Below are positions 39,890 to 46,929 of a stretch of DNA of 64,000 bases, one piece after another. The stretch's first letter is position 1. Each line of letters begins with the position of its first letter. The notes beneath the pieces are model-generated. The model searched no databases, was not told the DNA's origin, and saw only the letters and a program-made list of their open reading frames with translations. Origin of the DNA: Solirubrum sp044628455 (GTDB lineage Bacteria > Bacteroidota > Bacteroidia > Cytophagales > Hymenobacteraceae). The DNA lies in assembly GCF_044628455.1 (NCBI RefSeq), contig NZ_JBIYZW010000002.1, forward strand, positions 744,001 to 808,000, written 5' to 3'. The position numbers and the translations under genes were made by a program.

Positions 39890-40849
39890 TTAAAAGTCCT
39901 CGTCGAGCGAGAAGGCGTTTTCGGTCCGCTCGCTCATTACGCCGGCCTTCTGGTACTCGGCCACGCGCTTCTCGAAGAAGTTGGTTTTGCCCTGCAGCGA
40001 AATCATTTCCATGAAGTCGAAGGGGTTGGCGGCGTTGTAGATCTTGCGGTAGCCCAGGCTCACCAGCAGGCGGTCGGCCACAAACTCGATGTACTGGCTC
40101 ATGGCCTTGGCGTTCATGCCAATGAGGTTTACCGGCAGCGCGTCGGTCACGAACTCCTGCTCGATCTGCACCGCGTCGCGGATGATTTCGTGCACGCGCT
40201 CCTCGCTCAGCTTGTTTTGCAGGTAGCTGTAGAGCAGGCAGGCAAAGTCGCAGTGCAGGCCCTCGTCGCGCGAGATCAGCTCGTTGCTGAAGGTCAGGCC
40301 CGGCATCAGGCCGCGCTTTTTCAGCCAGAAGATGGAGCAGAACGAGCCCGAGAAGAAGATGCCTTCCACCGCCGCGAAGGCAATGATGCGCTCGGCGAAG
40401 TTTTCGGAGTTGATCCACTTCAGGGCCCACTCGCCCTTTTTCTTCACGCAGGGCACGGTTTCCAGCGCATTGAAGAGCCGGTCCTTCTCCTGGGGGTTTT
40501 TGATGTAGGTGTCGATCAGCAGGGAGTAGGTTTCCGAGTGGATGTTTTCCATCATGATCTGGAAACCGTAGAAGCAGCGCGCCTCGGGCATCTGCACTTC
40601 CTGCATGAAGTTCACGGCCAAGTTCTCGTTCACGATGCCGTCGGAGGCCGCGAAGAAGGCCAGCACGTGCGAGATGAAGTGCCGCTCGTTGTCGTTGAGG
40701 CCGTCCCAGTCTTTCTGGTCTTGGCTCAGGTCGATTTCCTCGGCCGTCCAGAACGAGGCCTCGGCCTTTTTGTACATCTGCCACACGTCGTTGTTCTGGA
40801 TGGGGAACAGCACGAAGCGGTTGGGATTCTCTACAAGAAGCGGTTCCAT
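39890..40849 (-). CDS. nrdB: Ribonucleoside-diphosphate reductase, class Ia, beta (R2) subunit
   Basis: 319 residues. The metal site lies in four helices: ASFWTAEEIDLSQDQKDW (Asp/Glu), FFAASDGIVNENLAVNFMQEVQMPEARCFYGFQIMMENIHSETY (Glu and His ligands, with the radical Tyr in CFYGFQ), and later FCSIFWLKKRGLMPGL and SRDEGLHCDFACLLY (Glu and His). The CFYGFQ..MENIH segment matches eukaryotic R2 closely. The C-terminal FSLDEDF tail docks onto NrdA. The ATG at 40849 is the conserved start; the longer open frame is not coding. A minus-strand box CAACATTTG (near 40930) is a possible -7 promoter element. Confidence 0.96.
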   Translation of the reverse strand: MEPLLVENPNRFVLFPIQNNDVWQMYKKAEASFWTAEEIDLSQDQKDWDGLNDNERHFISHVLAFFAASDGIVNENLAVNFMQEVQMPEARCFYGFQIMMENIHSETYSLLIDTYIKNPQEKDRLFNALETVPCVKKKGEWALKWINSENFAERIIAFAAVEGIFFSGSFCSIFWLKKRGLMPGLTFSNELISRDEGLHCDFACLLYSYLQNKLSEERVHEIIRDAVQIEQEFVTDALPVNLIGMNAKAMSQYIEFVADRLLVSLGYRKIYNAANPFDFMEMISLQGKTNFFEKRVAEYQKAGVMSERTENAFSLDEDF

Positions 40850-41121
40850 AAGCGGGCAACGAAAGGAAAAAAGACGAAAAAGCCGGCGGTCGGCCGGTTG
40901 GGTGCGGGCTGCCAACCCCGGTTCAGCAGCAAATGTTGGGCTCGACGCAGCTACCAAGTGGGGCCGGCCGAAGACCAAAGATAGCCCGGCCGCCGCTACC
41001 AATGCCGCCCCGTCCGGCTTTTTTATGCGTTAAGTTTTTGCTATGCCGCCCCAGCCCGCTAAACCGAAAATTTCCCCTGAAAAGCCAATCATTCGGCGGA
41101 AAAGCCAACGTTTACGAAAAG

Positions 41122-41161
41122 TTGTCCACATTTCGTGTGTGGAAAATGAAAGTTGTCCACA
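41122..41161. promoter_or_regulatory. Cluster of three DnaA-box-like sites between nrdB and rplU
   Basis: TTGTCCACA at 41122-41130 and 41153-41161 (same orientation, 31 bp apart) and TTTTCCACA on the minus strand at 41138-41146. The last fits the DnaA box TTWTNCACA exactly and the other two differ at one base. The first and middle sites form the inverted repeat TCCACA-N7-TGTGGA. The surrounding 150 bp are notably AT-rich. The 467-bp region separates the divergent nrdB (272 bp away) and rplU (155 bp away), and the remainder shows nothing else beyond the rplU promoter. Confidence 0.55.
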
Positions 41162-41253
41162 AAAATACTATGCGTGTGCACGGCGTACGCGTTCCTGCCT
41201 GTAGGCATTCAGCGATTTTTCGGGCCGAGTAAGTGATGATTAGCGCGTTAGGC

Positions 41254-41284
41254 TTGCGTATGTGGAATAGGTCTTGTACTTTTG
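41254..41284 (+). promoter_or_regulatory. rplU-rpmA promoter (TTG-N20-TACTTTTG)
   Basis: TTG at 41254-41256 and TACTTTTG at 41277-41284, 20 bp apart, match the Bacteroidota -33/-7 promoter layout. The ATG of rplU is 32 bp downstream. Confidence 0.75.
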
Positions 41285-41316
41285 CCTTCCATTTTCAGAA
41301 AACCCGCGGAGAACTG

Positions 41317-41625
41317 ATGTACGCAATCGTAGACATAGCCGGCAAGCAGACGAAAGTCGAAGCCAATAAATTTGTGTACGCCCACAAGCTGGCCGGCAAC
41401 GTCGGCGACGAAGTAGAGCTGGGCAATGTACTGCTGACCGACAACAACGGCACCCTGAGCGTGGGCGCCCCGTTTCTGTCGGACGTCAAAGTAACGGGCA
41501 CCATCCTGGCGCACGTTCGGGGCGACAAGACGATTGTCTTCAAGAAGAAGCGTCGTAAGGGCTACAAGAAGCTCAACACGCACCGCCAGGACTACACCAA
41601 AGTAATGATCAACAGCATCGGCTAA
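41317..41625 (+). CDS. rplU: 50S ribosomal protein L21
   Basis: 102 residues. It starts MYAIVDIAGKQTKVEANKFVYAHKL, the standard L21 N-terminus, and carries the C-terminal signature HVRGDKTIVFKKKRRKGYKKLNTHRQDYTKVMI. It binds 23S rRNA near the L20 site. rpmA follows 101 bp downstream on the same transcript, the usual order. The ATG is fixed by homology and by the promoter immediately upstream. Confidence 0.98.
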   Translation: MYAIVDIAGKQTKVEANKFVYAHKLAGNVGDEVELGNVLLTDNNGTLSVGAPFLSDVKVTGTILAHVRGDKTIVFKKKRRKGYKKLNTHRQDYTKVMINSIG

Positions 41626-41726
41626 GTAGTTGTCCGTATTGAGTTGTCAGTTGGCAGGGCCCTGGAGGCGCTGATACAGCAAGCTGACAACCGACAACTA
41701 GCAACCCGACAACTCTTCCAAATACC

Positions 41727-42005
41727 ATGGCACACAAGAAAGGCGTAGGCTCTTCCAACAACGGCCGCGAGTCGCATTCCAAGCGCTTGGGCGTGAAAAT
41801 TTACGGTGGTCAGTCGGTTATTTCCGGCAACATCATCGTGCGTCAGCGGGGCACCAAGCACCACCCCGGCCAGAACGTGGGTATCGGCAAAGACCACACC
41901 CTGTTCGCGATGATCGACGGCACCGTGCAGTTCCGCAAGGGCCGCAAAGACCGCTCGTTCGTAACGGTTGTTCCGGCAACGGAAGAAGTAGAAGCGGCTG
42001 CCTAG
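41727..42005 (+). CDS. rpmA: 50S ribosomal protein L27
   Basis: 92 residues. The N-terminus MAHKKGVGSSNNGRESHSKRLGVK is the standard L27 sequence that reaches the peptidyl-transferase centre; there is no N-terminal cleavable extension of the Firmicutes type. GNIIVRQRGTKHHPGQNVGIGKDHTLFAMIDGTVQF matches the family throughout. A terminator follows 25 bp after the stop. The 101-bp rplU-rpmA spacer contains short GTTGTC/GACAAC repeats that could form a hairpin. Confidence 0.98.
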   Translation: MAHKKGVGSSNNGRESHSKRLGVKIYGGQSVISGNIIVRQRGTKHHPGQNVGIGKDHTLFAMIDGTVQFRKGRKDRSFVTVVPATEEVEAAA

Positions 42006-42030
42006 TAGGCCCCTGCACTTTAAGCAACCA

Positions 42031-42057
42031 AAAAGCCCGCCTTCCCGGCGGGCTTTT
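42031..42057. terminator. Terminator of rplU-rpmA
   Basis: AAAAGCCCGCC / GGCGGGCTTTTTT with loop TTCCC, 25 bp after the rpmA stop. It also lies 29 bp past the end of the convergent cyclase gene. Confidence 0.92.
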
Positions 42058-42085
42058 TTGCATTCTGGCAGCCCAGCACCAACCT

Positions 42086-42877
42086 TCAGTGGCCGGCCCA
42101 GTTATCAGCCTCGGCGGATTCCAGGGTATAGAGCACGGGGCGGCTGGGGCTGGCGTCGAGCTCCAGCATGGTTACCTGCAGGTTGAGCAGGTACAGGCCG
42201 TCGGCCACGGAGTCGGGCACGAAGATGAGCTCGGTGATGGTGGCCTGGGGGCGCAGCGGGGCGGGGTACTGCCAGAAGGCGTGGTGCGCCGCCAGCGCAC
42301 CGTTGTCCAGCTCTCTGTCCACGCTGGGCAAGTCCAGCAGCAGGTGCTCGATGCCCTGGGCCACGAGGTACTCGGCCAGCTCCGCACTGATGTAGGGCGG
42401 GTTGCTGCCCGAGTACTGCCGGTGGCGCTTGGCCTCGTCGTTGGGCAGGGTGCGCAGCACCAGGGCTTCGGGCGGGGCCGTGGCGGCTTCGAGCAGGGGC
42501 TGCACGTCGGCCAGCTCCACCACGTAGTCGCCGTCGGCGCGTAGGGTGGGGGCCACCGAAATCAGTTGGGCCACGAACAGGAAGCGGGTGAGACAGCGCG
42601 GCAGCGTGGCCGCGGGGTCGGGGCTGATGTGGCCGTAGCACTCGGTGTGGGTGCCGTTGCCGTGGGGCGTGAGGTGCACTCGCTGGTAGTTGGTGCTGCC
42701 GCCCGCGGCCACCGAGCCCACGAAGTCGCCCACCCGAATGACATCAATGGCTACCGGCTCGGCCCAGAAGCAGTTCACCTGATCGGCCCCCGGCGCGAGC
42801 GGCAGGGCAATGTCCAGCGGAGCAGCCGGGTTGAAGCGGTAGGTACGGCCGTGGTAGGTGAGCGTGGCAGTGAGCAT
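42086..42877 (-). CDS. Cyclase family protein (kynurenine formamidase-like)
   Basis: 263 residues. The metal-binding motif of the family appears as HLTPHGNGTHTECYGHI (about 68-84; canonical form HxGTHxDxPxH, here with Glu in place of Asp and no Pro). An N-terminal segment PLDIALPLAPGADQVNCFWAEP and a C-terminal region RPVLYTLESAEAD frame the barrel. These enzymes hydrolyse amides or cyclic bonds with a divalent metal. The conserved Asp-to-Glu change may alter metal preference. It is the first of the minus-strand genes past the ribosomal operon, with no clear partner. Confidence 0.75.
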   Translation of the reverse strand: MLTATLTYHGRTYRFNPAAPLDIALPLAPGADQVNCFWAEPVAIDVIRVGDFVGSVAAGGSTNYQRVHLTPHGNGTHTECYGHISPDPAATLPRCLTRFLFVAQLISVAPTLRADGDYVVELADVQPLLEAATAPPEALVLRTLPNDEAKRHRQYSGSNPPYISAELAEYLVAQGIEHLLLDLPSVDRELDNGALAAHHAFWQYPAPLRPQATITELIFVPDSVADGLYLLNLQVTMLELDASPSRPVLYTLESAEADNWAGH

Positions 42878-42979
42878 GAGCGGATGAATAGTGCGGGGTG
42901 CCCGCAGAAAACGCGGAAGATTGCGCAGAAGACGCCGCGTTCAACGACGCATTAAACATAGGCCTTAGCCAACAACCAG

Positions 42980-43669
42980 TTACGGCACCACGGGCGGTTC
43001 GGTGGCGAAGTCGGCGGCGAGCTGGTTGAGGATGCGGCTGACTTCGGCGGCGTGGCTGTACACCATGAAGTGGGTGCCGCCTTCGATGAGGTATTCCACC
43101 TTGCTGGGGCCGGGCGGAAATATTCGGTCGCGGGTACCCAGAATCTGCACGCAGGGGCCCACGCCGCGGCTGTCCCAGCGAAACAGGCTGCGAATGGCCC
43201 AGCGGGTGTAGCGCGGCTCCTGCTCCCGCAGAATCTGCTTGAACAGGGCGTACTCCTCGCCGTCGTTTACGCCGAAGTACCACTGGCCCACCCGCGGAAA
43301 CCACTTGAGCACCTGCGGCGGCACCCAGTGCTGCGCGCCGGTAGCCCGCACGAAGCGCAGCAGCGGCGGCAGCGCCCCGGCTTCGGGAATGCTCGACACC
43401 AGAGCCACCAGGGCCAGGGGCCTTAGCCGGGCAATTTCCAGGGCCACCGTGCCGCCAAACGACACGCCCACCAGCCAGCACCGCTCGTCCAGGGGCACCT
43501 GCTCGGCCATGCGGGCGGCGTAGGCGGGCAGGGGCTCGTCGGGGTCGAGGGGCGGCAGCCAGGGCAGCACCCGCACCCGGCCGCGCAGCGTGAGGCGGCT
43601 GAAGATCCGCTCGTCGGCGCCCAGGCCGGGAATCAGGTAAAACCGGGGTTCAGCGGTGGCGTCAGGCAT
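42980..43669 (-). CDS. Alpha/beta hydrolase
   Basis: 229 residues. The nucleophile elbow is GVSFGGTVALEIARL, with Ser in the G-x-S-x-G motif. The early strand FYLIPGLGADERIFSRL supplies the oxyanion loop. An acid Asp in TRDRIFPPG and a His in IEGGTHFMVYSHAAEV complete the triad. Substrate unknown; esterase, thioesterase or lactonase are all possible. Its ATG overlaps the end of the upstream acidic protein gene by 8 bp (ATGCCTGA), so the two are translationally coupled. Confidence 0.85.
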   Translation of the reverse strand: MPDATAEPRFYLIPGLGADERIFSRLTLRGRVRVLPWLPPLDPDEPLPAYAARMAEQVPLDERCWLVGVSFGGTVALEIARLRPLALVALVSSIPEAGALPPLLRFVRATGAQHWVPPQVLKWFPRVGQWYFGVNDGEEYALFKQILREQEPRYTRWAIRSLFRWDSRGVGPCVQILGTRDRIFPPGPSKVEYLIEGGTHFMVYSHAAEVSRILNQLAADFATEPPVVP

Positions 43670-44159
43670 CGAGGCGGCGGAAGATGCCTTCGAGGTAAAA
43701 CACGTTGTCGGAGGCGGCGGCTTCTTCCTCTTCGTCTTCCCCCTCGCGCTCCTCTTCTTCCTCCTCGCCCAGGGCGCCGGCTAGGTTCTCCAGGTCTTCC
43801 AGACCTTCGGCGTCCTCGTCTTCCACGGGGTAGGTGAAGGATAGCTTCAGGGCCACGCCGGGCAGGTCAATGGGCGGCGCCTCTTCGGAGGTGTATTCCA
43901 GCAGGCAGGGGCGGGGGCCGTTGGCCAGGGCATCGGCTACCTCCTCCTGCAGGGCGCTGGCGCGGGTAGCGGCCTGGCGCAGCAGCACGTCGAGGCTGGC
44001 GAAGGGCAAACCCAGGTGAAAGAAGTACAGCTGCTGGTCGAACACGGTGGTGGCCCACACGGTCACGTCATCGGAGTTGTCGAACACGATGGCCCGGATG
44101 AGGATTTCCTCGACAAAAAAATCGGCGCCGTATTCGACGGCATCAATGAGGCGCTGCAT
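43662..44159 (-). CDS. Acidic-tailed protein of unknown function, coupled to a hydrolase
   Basis: 165 residues. The first 110 form an ordinary alpha/beta region (IDAVEYGADFFVEEILIRAIVFDNSDDVTVWATTVFDQQLYFFHL). The last 45 hold a run of more than 25 Glu/Asp residues (EDEDAEGLEDLENL, EEEEEEREGEDEEEE) before a short hydrophobic end (NVFYLEGIFRRLDA). Such tails may mimic nucleic acid or chelate cations. The stop overlaps the following hydrolase start by 8 bp. No family recognised. Confidence 0.65.
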   Translation of the reverse strand: MQRLIDAVEYGADFFVEEILIRAIVFDNSDDVTVWATTVFDQQLYFFHLGLPFASLDVLLRQAATRASALQEEVADALANGPRPCLLEYTSEEAPPIDLPGVALKLSFTYPVEDEDAEGLEDLENLAGALGEEEEEEREGEDEEEEAAASDNVFYLEGIFRRLDA

Positions 44160-44494
44160 GCAGGAAAACTACGCGTGGGAAGGGGGCTGACGACAAGTTA
44201 CGCAACGGGACCGAAGCCGCAACCCGCCCCCCTGCCCCGGCTCTACGCGCCTCGGCGGCCGTCCGTTTGCCCCTCGAAGCCGCGAGCCTGATACCCACCG
44301 CAGTAGCGTTGAGTAGAGTACGAGTAGGAGTGGGTACGGTCGAAATATCCCGCATGACCAGCAGGCGTAGCGCCACTATATTTCACGGGGTGATGCTGCT
44401 ATACACGACCAAACCCCGCAACAGACCAGCCTGTACGGCTTTGGGAGTGTTGCGGGGTTTAATAAAAGCTAAGGATATGCCTGATGCAGAGAGC
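44160..44494. other. Intergenic region with a terminator-like stem
   Basis: 335 bp between two minus-strand genes. The notable element is AAACCCCGCAACA (44410-44422) with its complement TGTTGCGGGGTTT (44448-44460), a 13-bp stem with a 25-base loop, followed by AATAAAAG. It probably terminates the lipoprotein gene that ends at 44495. The rest shows no gene or repeat. Confidence 0.55.
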
Positions 44495-45244
44495 CTAGGG
44501 CAGGTTTACGAAGGTGCTACCCAGAGACGGTGGGGCCGTAGCCGGGTAAATGCGCCGGCCTGAGGTGGCATCAATGTAGGTGTCAGCCATAGGATTATCG
44601 GCGTAGGCCGTAATGTAGACCAACGCAAAACTCTGCAAACCGGCTCCGCGCAGGACGGTACTGCTGATCGTGTCCTGGAACCGATCAGCCCCGGCTGGGG
44701 CAGTAAAGCCCACGCTCAGCAGGTAGTTGGTGTTGCTCAGGGTGCGGAAGTCCGAGCCCACAAACAGGCGGTGTGCTTGAGGTTGGGTCAGGCGCGGACT
44801 GATGGTGCCGTGCACTACGATAGAAGCGCCGTAAGGGGTAATGTCGAACGTGCTGAAAACTGTGGTGGGCAGCTCGCCCAGTCGCACCGGGGGCGCCGGC
44901 GTGTTATCCTTCGTCACCTCAACCGTCTGCACGAAGCGGCCGTACCCGGGGCGGTTAAATTGCAGGGTAGGTGAACCGATGGGTAACCCTGTCAAGGTAA
45001 AGTTGCCGGCCGCGTCGGTTTCGGCCGTAACAGATCGGCCGTCTACCTGCACTTGCACGTGACCGTGCTCAGAGGCAAGCGTAGTATTGCGCTTGTAGAG
45101 ACGGACGGACCCGCTGTAGGAAGCGGTGGGTTTAGCCTCATCCTTGCCGCAGCCGGCTAAGAAGATTAAAGTGAGTGATAAGCTCAGCGCAGCGCGGCTG
45201 AAGAATAAAATCTGAATGTGATATGATATTGATTCAGAGGGCAA
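44495..45244 (-). CDS. Carboxypeptidase-regulatory-like lipoprotein
   Basis: 249 residues. Lipobox FLAGC is preceded by a hydrophobic signal (LSLSLTLIFLAGC). A carboxypeptidase-regulatory-type beta domain covers about 42-120 (YSGSVRLYKRNTTLASEHGHVQVQVDGRSVTAETDAAGNFTLTGLPIG). The rest is beta-rich (STFDITPYGASIVVHGTISP, FALVYITAYADNPMADTY). It is probably an outer-membrane or surface lipoprotein. Array E lies upstream, beyond an AT-rich leader that contains no clear gene. Confidence 0.75.
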   Translation of the reverse strand: MPSESISYHIQILFFSRAALSLSLTLIFLAGCGKDEAKPTASYSGSVRLYKRNTTLASEHGHVQVQVDGRSVTAETDAAGNFTLTGLPIGSPTLQFNRPGYGRFVQTVEVTKDNTPAPPVRLGELPTTVFSTFDITPYGASIVVHGTISPRLTQPQAHRLFVGSDFRTLSNTNYLLSVGFTAPAGADRFQDTISSTVLRGAGLQSFALVYITAYADNPMADTYIDATSGRRIYPATAPPSLGSTFVNLP

Positions 45245-45452
45245 AAATATCCTCTAAATAGTTCTGTGACCCGGTTGTGCTCAATCTTTTTTCGGAACAG
45301 GTAAATCTTCATGTTGACGGTATATACAATTGGGAATAAGCAATTAGGTGCTACCAACGCCACCTTTGCTAGCGCGATGTTATTTTGGACAGCATCGAAA
45401 CGGCCTTCGTTAGGGTGATTCTGCATTGGCCAGTAGCAATTCAGCCATAGGT

Positions 45453-45598
45453 AAGACCAAAACAGCCTTAATCAAGACCGAATCGGTGTTAGTAAGACCG
45501 AAATGGTCTTAACCAGGACCGAAACAGCCTTCGCTAAGACCAAAATAGTGTTAGCTAACACCGAAATGGTCTTAGCGAAGACCAGAAACGCCTTTGGA
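45453..45598. repeat. 21-bp tandem array of AAGACC/GGTCTT dyads (array E)
   Basis: Seven units start at 45453, 45474, 45494, 45515, 45536, 45557 and 45578. All are 21 bp except the second (20 bp). The best unit contains AAGACCGAAATGGTCTT, a dyad with 6-bp arms. Other units mix half-sites AAGACC or AACACC on the left with GGTCTT, GGTGTT or CAGCCTT on the right, so the array is a mosaic. It lies in the 392-bp gap between the lipoprotein gene start and the hemW stop. The rest of the gap is an AT-rich leader (45245-45452) with no gene I can support. Confidence 0.92.
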
Positions 45599-45636
45599 TA
45601 CGGCCCCTTGGCTTTGTAGTGCTGGTCGCTACCGGT

Positions 45637-46791
45637 TTAGTCCGCGCTCGGGGCTTCGAGAAACAGTTCCAGGGTAATCTGGTCGGCCAGCAGCTTGCCG
45701 CGGTCGGTGAGGCGCAGCGTGTCGGCGGCGAGGGTGGCCCAGCCCTGCTGCTGCAGCTCGGCAAGGTAGGCGGCGTGCCGGGTGGCCAGGTCCACGCCCA
45801 GGTGCTGGCGCAGGTAGCGGAGATTGCAGCCGGCGGCGGTGCGCAGGCTGGTCATCAGGTACTCGTTGGCGCGGTCGGTGGGGCTGAGTTCCTCGCGGGT
45901 GGCGGGCAGCTCGCCGCGCTCCAGCAGGCCCTGCACGTACTGGGCATTGCTGGCCACGGTGTACTGGCGGCTCAGCCCGTCGAAGGAGTGGGCGCTGGGG
46001 CCCAGGCCCAGGTAGGGCACGCCCTGCCAGTAGCTGGAGTTGTGGCGCGAGTAGCCACCGGGTTGGGCGAAGTTGCTGATTTCGTACTGCTCGTAGCCGT
46101 GGGCGGCGGTGGCCTCGAGCAGCAACTCAAATTGCCGGGCCACAAACTCGTCGGGGGCGGGGCGGAACAGGCCCTGGCGCTGCCGGCGGCCAAACACCGT
46201 TTGGGGCTCCACGGTGAGGGCGTAGCAGGAGAGGTGCGGCACCCCCAGCGCCAGGGCCTGGTCCAGGTCGCGCTGCCAGATGGCGTGGTCGCCGGCGGGG
46301 TCGGTGGGCACGCCGTAAATCAGGTCGATGCTGAGGTTGGCCAGGCCCGCGTCCTGGGCCAGCAGCACCGCCCGCCGCGACTCCTCGGCCGAGTGGGCGC
46401 GGTTCATCAGGCGCAGGTGGGGCTCGTGGAAGCTTTGCAGGCCGATGCTGAGGCGGTTGACCGGGGAGGCCGCCAGCTCGCGCAGCTTGTCGGCCGTGAG
46501 GTCGTCGGGGTTGGCTTCGAGGGTAATTTCGGCCCCGGCGGCCACCGGGAAGTAGCGGTAAATGGCCTCAAACAGCGTGGTCAGCTCGGCCGCCGTGAGC
46601 AGCGACGGCGTGCCGCCGCCGAAGTAGATGGTGCCGATTTCGGCCCCGCCGAGGTAGTCGTGGCGCAGGGCCATTTCCCGCTCCAGCGCCGCCACCACCT
46701 GCCCCTTGCGGCCCAGCGCGGTGCTGAAGTGGAAGTCGCAGTAGTGGCAGGCCTGCTTGCAGAAGGGAATGTGGAGGTAGAGTCCGGCCAC
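45637..46791 (-). CDS. hemW: Radical SAM heme chaperone HemW
   Basis: 384 residues. The iron-sulfur motif CKQACHYCDF (C-x3-C-x2-C) is close to the N-terminus in the context AGLYLHIPFCKQACHYCDFHF, which is the HemW form. GTIYFGGGTPSLLTAAEL, EITLEANPDDLTADKLREL and NRLSIGLQSFHEPHLRLMNRAHSAEE are all conserved, and YEISNFAQPGGYSRHNSSYWQ is the C-terminal part shared by HemW/HemN. HemW binds heme and delivers it to respiratory proteins; coproporphyrinogen oxidase activity is not expected. No ATG is suitable; the GTG at 46791 gives the conserved start. Confidence 0.88.
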   Translation of the reverse strand: MAGLYLHIPFCKQACHYCDFHFSTALGRKGQVVAALEREMALRHDYLGGAEIGTIYFGGGTPSLLTAAELTTLFEAIYRYFPVAAGAEITLEANPDDLTADKLRELAASPVNRLSIGLQSFHEPHLRLMNRAHSAEESRRAVLLAQDAGLANLSIDLIYGVPTDPAGDHAIWQRDLDQALALGVPHLSCYALTVEPQTVFGRRQRQGLFRPAPDEFVARQFELLLEATAAHGYEQYEISNFAQPGGYSRHNSSYWQGVPYLGLGPSAHSFDGLSRQYTVASNAQYVQGLLERGELPATREELSPTDRANEYLMTSLRTAAGCNLRYLRQHLGVDLATRHAAYLAELQQQGWATLAADTLRLTDRGKLLADQITLELFLEAPSAD

Positions 46792-46929
46792 GGCCGCGGG
46801 AAAAGGAAGGTACGGATGGGGCAACAGCCGCCGGGCGCGGGTAGTTCGCCGCGGCCCGGCGCACCGAGAAAAGCCGGCCGAAGCGGCGCGGGAAATGAAA
46901 ACGACGCTACTTGCGTTACGAGCCTGCAA

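Noticed and set aside
45184..45426. 80-codon minus-strand ORF in the AT-rich leader upstream of the lipoprotein
   Set aside because: It overlaps the lipoprotein's signal peptide in another frame, shows no recognisable motif and lies where promoters are expected.
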